A DNA stretch of 64,000 bases from Coprinellus micaceus. Lineage: Eukaryota; Basidiomycota; Agaricomycetes; Agaricales; Psathyrellaceae. The notes under the pieces are model-generated. The model saw only the letters and a list, made by a program, of their open reading frames with translations. It searched no databases and had not been told where the DNA came from. The stretch is from assembly GCA_951394405.1 (NCBI GenBank), contig OX596346.1, positions 2,418,001 to 2,482,000 of the forward strand, read 5' to 3'. The position numbers were made by a program, and so were the translations under genes. Shown piece after piece: positions 54,849 through 64,000 of the stretch (position 1 is its first letter; each line of letters opens with the position of its first letter).

Positions 54849-57497
54849 ATGACTGGCTTCGCTGCTCTGCCTCTGGCCCAGGAAGAGGGCACAGACCCAA
54901 ACTCTGCCAGGAAATTCAAGGGGACCTCACGGATACTGGGGCCACGATGGGCCAATCTACCGACACTGACCATTGGGCTGCTAGGCGTCCAGATATTCTG
55001 GAGTGTTGAAATGTCATATGGTATGCCTTCCGTTCCGATACTTGGGAGGATGGTCGGCGCTGACGCTGGGCGAAGCTTCTCCATATCTGATATCTCTTGG
55101 ATTGAGCAAGTCAAGCATGGCTATCGTATTCGTAGCAGGGCCGTTGTCTGGGCTGATAATGCAGCCGTTAATCGGTGAGTTCGACTCCGTCTTGACGGTC
55201 CTGCTCAAGCTCACCGGTACACAGGTATCCTCGCCGACAACTCAACGTCTCGCTTTGGCCGCCGGAGACCCTACATGATCCTCGGAAGCATACTCTGCAT
55301 GGTTGCCATGCTCCTCCTTGGATTCACTCGTCCGGTTGCTTCAATATTCACTAGTAGCGGCTCTGATGCAGTACGTCCCCGTAAACCCTTGGGTTACTGG
55401 GATATGGACTCATCTTCTCATAGAACAATATCCTGACGATATGGCTCGCCATCCTGGCCATCTACCTCATCGACTTTTCCATCAACGCAGGTGAAGAATA
55501 TCTCCTTGGAAGTTAGATACTATGGTAATCTGAACCTCAGTCCAGGCCGTGGATCGTGCCCTGCTCGTGGACACCCTTCCACCATCGGACCAAGCTTCAG
55601 GGAACGCATGGGCGGCTCGTATGTTGGGCATTGGGAGCGTGGTTGGGTTCTTCGTGTGCGTCTCTCCCGCTTCTAGCGCTGTTCGTCGTTTGAGTGACAC
55701 TAACAGCCGCTCCCAGTGGTAACCTTGATCTAACGCGTATTCTACCCTTCCTTGGAAACACCCAGCTGGAGGCGCTGTCGGTCGTGGTGTCCTTGCTACT
55801 ACTGGTGGGACACCTGGTCATGGCCGGTATGGTGAAGGAGCGCGTTCTTCTCAAGACGGAGAGTTCTGGGTAAGCAATCATATCCCAACTTCCCCTTCTG
55901 CGCAGGACCTTACCCTCGTACCACTACAGCAGGCGGTCGGGCTCGAATGCCTTCATTCAAGAGCTCAAAGACATCTGGTCCAACGTTCGGACGCTTCCTT
56001 GGGTTATTCGCCAAATCGTACGCTCCCCCCGTAGCCCCGACGAACATGGAAACTGACGTTACATCCAGTGCCTTGTTCAATTCTTGTATGCTCAGCAAGT
56101 CTACCAGCCTCACCGCGTACTGACTTCGTTCCTTTAGTGCATGGATCGCCTGGTTCCCAGTGCTGTTTTACTCCACCCTTTACGTCGGCGATCTGCACAA
56201 GCAGAACAGCCCAGTTCCACCTACGGACGAAGCGCGGAAGGTCCTCGATGGAGAAGCGACGAGGCTGGGTTCCCGCGCACTCTTCTTCTCGTCTCTTCTC
56301 GCCCTCCTAGCAAATGTCGCATTGCCTGCGTTTGTACCCGAGGCGAAAACTCAAGAACGAGATTACGAACAGTCATTCTGGGAGCGACTACGCATTCCGA
56401 AGATGTTCCAAGTGCATTTGGCAACACTCTGGGCGGCCAGCCATCTTATCTTTGCCGGGTGCATGCTCGCGACGTTGTGAGTATTACTAGTCGTTTCGTC
56501 TCGATAGATGCTCACACTGACCAATATACGCAGCTTCACCCACACCGTCTGGGGCGCGACCATTCTCATCACCGTGACTGGGTTCTCCTGGGCGATCACC
56601 CAATGGGCGCCATTTTCTTTGGTGAGCCTCGGATCCTCCTCGCCTTGTCAGCAGTGCTAATGTAGACCAGTTGGCGGAAGCCATTCTCACTGAACCAGGC
56701 CCATCATCCGCCGACGACGGCGGGTCCATCCTCCTTGAAGATACCCGTGCAAGTCGACCGGAAGGCCAGGATACTGAGCGAGAGGGCTTCCTGTCGGGCC
56801 GACGTTCAGAATCGGATGACGAAGAGGAAGATGACGAAAGTGATGACGATGTTCAGAAGGCAAAGTCCGCTCGTCTAGGAGTGCTTGGGAGCAATTCCGA
56901 CGCACGAGTCAGTCACTTAAATGTCAACGGTGACCCTCATTCAGACGATGACTATGAGTTTGTCGGAGGGCAGCGTTCATCACGCGCCGACGAACCTGAC
57001 CAACGGCGAGGGGGCGGCTTGAGTGCGAAAGCTGGGATCATTCTTGTACGTCGTATCCCTTCATCTCCCAGCCCGCGTCTGACCTCCTTGTAGGGCATTC
57101 ACAATGTGTTCATTGTCATCCCTCAGTTCTTGGTGACTGGACTCTCGTCAATCGTATTCGCGATATTCGACCCAAAGAAAGTAGTGGTCCCTCATCGGCC
57201 TGTCAACAACGGGACGATCCACGCCGTTTCGACCGCGTTGAAAAACGCTACCGAGGCAATGCACGATACGATCCTCCAACGATCGGATGTCTCCGTAGAC
57301 CTGTCTTCTCGAGAGCCCGAAGCTGGCCAATCGTCGAGTTCGATAGTCTATATTTTCAGGTATGTGCATGATTCCCTCCTCTTCGCTTCAGTTCACCCGC
57401 CTGACCTTACCCGACCCCTCGTAGATTTGGAGGCATCACGGCGATGATAGCATTTGTACTGTGTTGGAGATTAGCACGAGCACTGCGGCATAGATAG
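54849..57497 (+). CDS. Sucrose/alpha-glucoside H+ symporter (GPH family)
   Basis: About nine exons, ATG 54849 (MTGFAALPLA), stop 57495-57497, around 600 residues, 12 predicted helices. Recognisable text: IGLLGVQIFWSVEMSYG, then PYLISLGLSKSSM, VAGPLSGLIMQPLIG and FGRRRPYMILGS, the conserved cytoplasmic loop of GPH sucrose symporters (plant SUC/SUT, fission yeast Sut1). Later helices include LIDFSINAVQAVDRALLVD and MLGIGSVVGFF. A long central acidic loop (EEEDDESDDDVQKAK) precedes the last helices, which carry HNVFIVIPQFLVTGL. These carriers import sucrose or maltose-type disaccharides with protons. The right module copy keeps the only intact transporter; the left copy is a remnant. Confidence 0.85.
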
Positions 57498-57732
57498 CGT
57501 CGCTTGTAGATTGCGCCTACTTGAGCCTCGCGTGGATCCTGTACCATTATCGCTATACCCCTATTATTACTCGCGACCCTTATCACGCGTGCCGCAATGC
57601 AGCGTGCTCCAAGCATGCACCGGACCTTGGCTCAGCTAGCAATGGCATCCATGACTCGAGTATCTCTTGGACCTGAACCACCACCGTCTCCTCTTCACTG
57701 TCGTCAATCTTCCCCCAGTTCACTATTGAACC

Positions 57733-59464
57733 ATGAACATCGCAGGCGTCATCCCGCTTTCTGAGAAGGCTACCTACCTGAGGACGCTGCCTGCTATCCG
57801 GGAGCGGTGTAACAGGGTGTACGAACTCGCCACTCAAGGCAAGCTACAATACTTTGACTACCACCCCGAGAAGGAGGACGTTGCCGTGGGGCTCTGCATT
57901 GGCATCATAAAGGTATGCTCGTTGCCCCTATCTCTCCATCGCGTTTGCTAATGAGGACCTTGTTCACTCGATAGAAGAAGTACGGCGAGGAGGGCTTCGC
58001 TAAAAGGGTACGTCTACTCAATCCATAGCAGGTCGGTTCTGACTGGTGTTTTCAACCTATCGACTAGATCCCACCTCATGGCCGCTGGCGTCACCTCGAC
58101 GCAGGGGCCCCGCGTGTGGACGACCTCCTGCACGCGTGGTCGACCTCGCCAGCCCCTATCGACACCAAGGAACAGGCCCGCCGTGCGATCGACCTCTTCA
58201 TCGCCTCTGTGCTCCTCGACGCAGGGGCGGGGAACGTGTGGAAGTTTGAAGAGAAGGAGACGGGGGAGACCTTCTCGAGGAGTGAAGGGCTCGGCGTCGC
58301 GAGTTTTAGGATGTTTGAGAGCGGCTTGTTCTCGAGTGTGGAAGGGCAGCCCTATCGCGTCGACGGTACGTCTTTGGTTGTTGGATTAGGACTGGGTACC
58401 AAGGCTTATCGTTTTGAATTTAGCGGAGGGTTTGTCCAAGATTACTGCGAAGAAAGTGGGGGATGCTATGCAGGTCACGGAGGAGAATCCAATGGTTGGC
58501 CTCGACGGTCGTGCTTCATTGCTCTCGAAACTTGGGGAAGCTCTCACTGCCCATTCTAACTATTTTGGAAAAGATGGACGCCCCGGTAACATTGTTGGTG
58601 GGTATCCCATACGTACAAATCCTCCTGAAGTACTCAAGCTACGCCTACAGACTTTCTGGAGAGTGAGGTTAAGCCTGATGCTGAGGGTAACCCTGTCCTA
58701 CCTCTTGCTGCACTGTGGTATGCCTTAATCGACGGGCTCTCCACCATCTGGCCTTCAAGAATTGTCTTGGCTGGTCTCCCCTTGGGAGATGTGTGGCCAT
58801 CCCCAGCCCTCGCAGCCTCGATCCCCGAAGGTAGACCACAGATCACCTTCACGCACCTGAAGCGATACTGAGATCCCTCATTTAGGATCCCTCCAAGAAA
58901 GCGATGACCTCGTGCCCTTCCACAAACTCACCCAGTGGCTTACCTATAGTTTAATTGAGGTAATTGAGAAGGTGCTGAAGTGGAAGATCTCTGGAGTCGA
59001 AGATATGACCGGGTTGCCTGAATACCGTAACGGTGAGTATCTGTTGCATCGAGGACTACATAGGAGTCATGCTAAGGCTCGGCACCACAGGTGGTCTCCT
59101 CGTGGATACTGGCATCCTCGCTTTGAAGGAGAACGCATTGCCCATCGACCCCAAGTCGGGACTGCCTCACGCGGCACCTTCGCACCCTGCCATCGTCGAA
59201 TGGCGAGCTATGACTGTCGTTGAGCTGTGAGTCCTAAACCCGCTCTCGGTTCATAGGAAAACTCCTGACACGAACATCCCACCTCACAGGGATCGCCTGG
59301 CTGCTGCGATCAGGAAGGCTTTGAACGTCACAGCCGAGCAGCTAACCCTCGCTCAGATCCTGGAGAGTGCAACATGGAACGGAGGGAGGGAAATCGCGAA
59401 GCAGAAGCGACCCTCCACGGGTGGGCCGCCTATCGAGATCGAAAGTGACGGAACCGTTTTCTGA
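57733..59464 (+). CDS. URC4: URC4-type (DUF1688) uracil catabolism protein
   Basis: Multi-exon, ATG 57733 (MNIAGVIPLSEKATYL), stop 59462-59464, about 420 residues. The order of conserved blocks matches DUF1688: IRERCNRVYELATQGKLQYF, RWRHLDAGAPRVDDLL, RRAIDLFIASVLLDAGAG, WKFEEKETGETFSRSEGLGVAS, the EENPMVGLDGRASLLSKLGEAL block, LTQWLTYSLIEVIEKVLKW and the end HPAIVEWRAMTVVEL with a C-terminal IESDGTVF. URC4 is one of the genes of the fungal pyrimidine degradation (URC) pathway first defined in Lachancea; its biochemical step is not settled. Convergent with AP-1 mu, 115 bp between stops. Confidence 0.9.
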
Positions 59465-59578
59465 AGCGGGTCGGGCAAGTAGAGTACGCGTTGCGTGTGG
59501 GTAGTCGGGATTACAGTGTTCCTTGGTATTCAAAGAAGAAATGGTATGCGAGTCTAAAGGATACAGCGTGTAGGTTCG

Positions 59579-61213
59579 TTATATTGGGTTGATCGGAGCG
59601 TTGCCCTTCTCTTGTGCCGTCCTCAAACTGGAGAGATACGGTAAGCAATAGCTTGCGGGGCGATAGGAATATCTGTTACGCACCTGTAGTCGTCCCCGTT
59701 TTGGGTTATGTACCGTACCCAAGGAAGCGCCTGGTATCCACTCTTCTCAACGATTTTGAGGTATCTGACTTGGATGCCGGACACTGTGAAGTATGGGATT
59801 TCGAATTTGACCGTAATAGGAGCGCGCTTGTCCATCTCTTGCTCTGTGGGGCAGGGAAGGCCGAGTAAGACGGGGAGAGAGAGGGTAGCATAGGCTGCTT
59901 ACCAGCTTTGACACTGGGGAGACCAAAGTGTGCCCTCATCAGGAATTCTCTGCTGCCACCAAGCTGCTTGATCTTCCAAACGAATGCCGACTTATCAGGA
60001 GCGTATTGGACGCTACCCGTTGCTGCCTGTAACCATGTCAGTCCGCGCCGCGTTGGAGAAAGAAGGGCATGAACGCACCCTGAATTTGGGACTGTCGGCG
60101 TCGTCGGGGACGGGCACGTAAATCTCGACGTTGTTTGCTGTGCTTCTCCTCTTGAACTGGGCCTTCACTTTCACGATGTACTCCACTCGGCTGCCCTTGT
60201 GGCTTTCGATGGCGGCTTCCACCCAGATAAGGGGCTTGACGGGCGTTGATAATCGGTATGACATGAGCTCGAACTCGCCGTCTGGGGGAATGAAGGATAT
60301 GGTTCGGTCGTTCTCGAACCGTGACAGGCGTACGCATTGGTGGAACTTGACATCTTCCATTTCGATAGCCTTTCCACGGGCAGCTGAAGGGGTTCAATGT
60401 TAACGACTACGGAGTAGAAGATGAGGTCCACCCACTTCGTCCGGTACTCTCGAACATGACCTTGTCGTTGAGGCCCAACCGCAACTCGGGCATTCCGGAG
60501 AGGTAGCACTTCATCTTGACGGCACCAAGGATCTCCGAGCGGACGACGTTCCCGTTGGCATTGACCTGATCCTAGTTGAGAGGAGCTTGAGGCTATGGGA
60601 TGGGCATGACGTACCAGCATGTTGACGCTCTCGATAACGTCCAGGAACACCTCGTTCTTCCGGTACCTGATACCCTCCGTTCTCCATGATACTGCGTTCG
60701 TGACGGCCATGGGTGGTCGGACCTGGACCTCGAGTTTATGCGACTCTTGGGTGATGTACTCCTGGAGGATCTTGCTCTCGGTCGTTTGAGGGAATCCAAA
60801 GTCCATCATCTCATCCATGAGCTCGTAGATGATAACAAAGTTATCCCGGATACTCTCCTCCTCCAGCTCCTTGAAGTATTCAACTAGGACTTGGGTTAGG
60901 CGATGGAGGAAGATGATGATCTCTGAAGCATTGCTGTTGCGCTTGGAGAGTGCAAGGACTGTCGAGGACGAGGTAAACCACAATCTCGAAGCTGATCAAG
61001 GGTTAAGAACTCACGATAAAGGTTGGAATGTCGGATATGCATGTAGTTGACGCCCTGGTTGCTGAAACAGGGCGTTACTTGCTGACCCTCCTCCTCGATG
61101 TCCAGCACAAGGGGCAGGAAGCGCTCGACGTAAGATGCGGGGACATCGTCGCGATATGAGCGCTGGATGAGAGGTTTGCCTTTGAGATCGAGGATCGCGA
61201 TGAGACTGGCCAT
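59579..61213 (-). CDS. APM1: AP-1 clathrin adaptor complex subunit mu
   Basis: Multi-exon minus-strand gene, ATG 61213 (MASLIAILDLKGKPLIQRSY), stop 59579-59581, about 430 residues. The N-terminal longin-like part includes FSNQGVNYMHIRHSNLY and IIIFLHRLTQVLVEYFKELEEESIRDNFVIIYELMDEMMDFGFPQ. Then the mu-homology domain: SWRTEGIRYRKNEVFLDVIE, MKCYLSGMPELRLGLNDKV, FHQCVRLSRFENDRTISFIPPDGEFELMSYRL, PLIWVEA and ITVKFEIPYFTVSGIQVRYL, ending Y-S-L-R-T. It recognises YxxPhi signals on cargo at the trans-Golgi and endosomes. An upstream in-frame ATG at 61279 would add 22 residues not seen in the family, so 61213 is preferred. Confidence 0.93.
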
Positions 61214-62635
61214 GGCGCTGCGGTCGTCGTCGTTGTCGGTGACCAAGCGCCGTGGCCCGTCGCTCAGCCAATTGCCCATGCTGATTTGTCACGTGGAACC
61301 GCGTTTATTGATAGACTGATTTATCCCCCGAATATCAGCGTGGTGTAGATACATAGGCCTCATACAAGTACTTAATCTAGGAGATACAGGAGCTACTCGT
61401 GCAAAGGGTAACTATATAGACGTAGGACCGAAGCTAGAAAGGCACTGGCATTCAGAAAACCCGAGTGGGTATCCGAGCAAAGCTTCAAAATAGTGCCATC
61501 TGACCAGTTATCGTCGAAGCCTCGTGTAAATCGAGTTCGACGGGGCAGAGTCAGGGCGAGAGACGTGTTTAGACCGAGTACGGCGGCCTTTCGAGATCCC
61601 CCGCGTCCTGAAGTGAGTGTTTAGGCTTTAATTTGCATACGCACCTTTATGAGCAGCGGGGGATCCTTTTTGCCCTGTTCGATGGCATACTTCCGCTCCT
61701 ACTCAAACCCTCAGTTCCAAACTTTGGAACCTGGGACCCTACTTACCTGGGCGTGCCAGTTCTTTGCCCGTCGGAGAGGCTTTGCCTGTGTAGCCCTTCC
61801 CAGACGGGCCGAGGAAATGTCACGCTGAGGTTCTGCAGTTACACATAATCCTTAGGAAGGCTCCCCGGTGCTCGAAGGACGTTGAGAAGGAACGCTCCCC
61901 CACGAATCAGAGACGGGCGGGCACGAGTGCAGTGTCCTTTGATTAGACAGGCTACAAATAGAGGGTTCAAGGAACCGGGGGAAGGTAGCTCGCCATTGGA
62001 TCTAGGAGAAGCCATCGGCCATCGTCTCTGAGCCTTTGGGCCAACGTTCTGTCGAGGAAAGCGTTCAATGTACCTTGCATTGGCTGCAGACGCTGGTGAC
62101 TCAACGATCCTGTGAATGGCGATGCCTAGGGCACCCCAGGGCTTCGGGGAAAGGATGCCCGAGGAAACGAGAGACACTTCCAATGGTGGCAACACAGAGA
62201 AGGAATGTCCAGCCGTAGACCAGAAGCTGGGTGGCGGTTGGCTGGAGCGCATATGAAGTGCGCATCTGTGGCTTGACTCCGGATTGCTCCGAGGTGAATG
62301 AAGAGATGAGGACTCCAGAGAGGCGGCGGCCTCAGGCTCGACCTGTTCCCCCTTGCATGGAACGGATGTTTGTGAATCTGCTGGTCGGGGATGACCCCCT
62401 CTGAATTATGGGCGGATATATTAGCATCCCTTGAGTGATGACTACCTCATTTCCGCTTGCGGGACTGTGGTGGTGGTTCTGGTATAAGATTCAGTTCGCG
62501 CCAGCACGTGCCCTGATTACCCGAAGCGCGCATCTCTGATCTCAGGAAATCTCACGCAGGCAGTGCGTCTTTTGATCTTCTACATCCACCACCACCACCA
62601 TCCCCTTGACTCTCTCAACACCGCCATCGCTTCTA
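61214..62635. other. Intergenic, possible gene remnant
   Basis: About 1.4 kb between the start of AP-1 mu and the start of the terminal F-box gene. A minus-strand stretch (62252-61839) is open for 137 codons and another frame there has a hydrophobic run (VYGWTFLLCVATIG), but I could not build a consistent gene; it may be a decayed membrane-protein fragment. Confidence 0.4.
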
Positions 62636-64000
62636 ATGGCGTCCGATTTAGACGTGCAAAAGGAGTTGGACGCTCGTATCTACGCCCTTGAGCTTGAACT
62701 CTGCGACCTCAAGCAGAGAAGGAACACGTTATCGCCCATCTCGCATTTGCCACCAGAGATCTTGTGCAAGATCTTCATCGCCAGTGTATCGGAAATCGAT
62801 TCCAAAGAGAAGAATGGGCGTACCATACCACACGCAATGGCACTCAGCCATGTGTCGCATGTCTGGAGGGCGATTGCTACAGACTATTCCGAAGTCTGGG
62901 GTCACCTCCATGTCGGAGTGCGAACTAAAGGAGAGATGCTGGACTTCGCGTTCGGCCGGGCTCGACATTCCCCAATATATATCAACCTATGTGGCTTCCA
63001 TAGGGATGGAGACCCATCCCGACCATCGGAGGACACTATCTTGGCCCTCGCCAAGATCGTTCGCGAGGAATCGACACGGTTCCAAGCCCTGGATCTCTAC
63101 GTGCACGAAGAATCTCTTCGATCGATAATCGACGACCAGAGGGTCACCTTCGACAGCCTTGAAACTCTGAAGCTGGACCTCGTCGGAACGAACGATCGGT
63201 ACGGTCAACTTACGGAATTTCTCCAATCTTCATTCCCTCAGCTCCGTCGGCTTGAGCTTAGCGAGAGAACTCGAATTCCGTCGGGTTGCAACCTTCTTCA
63301 ATCCTCTCACCTGACCTACGTCGATATCGAGGAAATAGTAACGACGGGATCAACCATGGCAGACCTCTACGCCATTTTCAAGCGCTCAAAAGGCCTTCGG
63401 CATTTCAGGATTGGTTATTTCTCCCCCACCAACAGTAACTCTCAACCACAGTTCGACCAGACAGACAACGCGATACCCTTACCTAACTTAGAACATCTTT
63501 TTCTTTTCTTGGAGGGCAGAGGAAACACTGCGGCCGGACTCGTCTCAAGATTCCTGTCATCGTTATTTGTCCCCAAGAGGGCTCGCCTAGGGATATCCTA
63601 TAATACCCCTGAGGATACCAGGCAGCTAATGGTTTCTTTAAACAACATGTACGGAGATATCGAACCCAGGGCACTAGCCATTGCAAGCACCGGTATTTGT
63701 GCCTGGGATGCTTCATCCCTCGGCGTGGTCAGTGCTATTCCTTCCTAACGCAAAATATTGCTCACCTTTAGTGTGATTAGGCCAACGTAGACCAAAATCC
63801 ATGGATAGATGTTGGTCAAAGGGGGGGTGATTGTTTTACCTATCACATCTGGGAGTGGGGATGGTCCTTCGCCAGCCTTCGCATCCTTACGCTCAACGAT
63901 TTGAGCGGCGCGCTTTCAGAGGAGGACGCGCCAAAGTTTTGGATCTTCCTTGCAGACACGCCCATTGAAACCCTCCGCGTGGTCGGCCTTCGTGTGACCG
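62636..64000 (+). CDS. F-box-like / LRR-like protein, partial (runs off window)
   Basis: ATG 62636 (MASDLDVQKELDARIYALELEL). Exon 1 ends at about 63727 (GTCAGT), and exon 2 from about 63781 is open to the window end (ANVDQNPWIDVGQ, then IWEWGWSFASLRILTLNDL). F-box-like block: ISHLPPEILCKIFIAS, LSHVSHVWRAIATDYSEVWGHL. It is a close paralogue of 28603-30407: the N-terminal 230 residues match almost throughout, while the segment after the LRR block (about residues 255-340) has diverged more. Same intron position. The 3' end of the gene lies beyond this window. Confidence 0.85.

Noticed and set aside
61839..62252. 137-codon minus-strand frame
   Set aside because: Competing frame has a hydrophobic run, but neither yields a consistent gene; treated as possible remnant only.
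1..64000. CRISPR array, tRNA or rRNA genes
   Set aside because: No regularly spaced repeats and no cloverleaf- or rRNA-like sequence noticed; a nuclear fungal region would not carry CRISPR. A tRNAscan run would settle the tRNA point.

Overview
This is nuclear DNA from a filamentous basidiomycete, most likely an agaricomycete. Genes lie on both strands, are intron-rich with short introns (about 50-65 nt, GT..AG), and include typical fungal housekeeping genes: proteasome beta4, AP-1 mu, the URC4 uracil-catabolism gene, a sucrose-type H+ symporter and a PQ-loop transporter. Basidiomycete-style F-box/LRR genes are also present. I cannot place the genus from the sequence alone. Exon boundaries below were read by eye from splice consensus and reading frame, so single-base errors are possible.

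Layout. 1-15.7 kb is gene-poor. It holds three copies of a small (about 105-aa) beta-rich protein family, one actinoporin-like beta protein and long stretches without a credible gene. 15.7-18.3 kb has a lineage-type orphan gene and a PQ-loop membrane protein. 18.3-20.1 kb is non-coding but contains two hairpin or inverted-repeat elements. 20.1-48.6 kb is an accessory island. Five paralogous multi-exon alpha-helical genes that look like ClyA/HBL/xenorhabdolysin-type pore-forming proteins (20.1, 22.3, 35.8, 45.7 and 47.0 kb) are interleaved with four NYN-domain (PIN-like nuclease fold) genes (24.3, 25.8, 40.0 and 41.1 kb). Among these sit an F-box/LRR gene, an MBD4-like DNA glycosylase, several low-complexity proteins, a single-pass membrane protein, PRE1-type proteasome beta4 and a hotdog thioesterase. 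49-57.5 kb is an old tandem duplication of a module [helical toxin-like gene - F-box/LRR-like gene - sucrose transporter]; one transporter copy and one toxin-like copy have decayed to remnants. 57.7-61.2 kb is conventional (URC4 and AP-1 mu, convergent). The window ends inside a second F-box gene closely related to the one at 28.6-30.4 kb.

The most unusual content is the co-located, repeatedly duplicated pairing of putative alpha-pore-forming proteins with NYN-fold proteins. The helical family shares intron positions, including a 13-nt microexon just before the predicted membrane hairpin, and TATA-like boxes at a similar distance from the start. One member (45.7 kb) has lost the hairpin and faces a full-length member across a shared promoter. 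Function in competition, self/non-self recognition or defence is an inference only; the sequence shows the architecture, not the activity.
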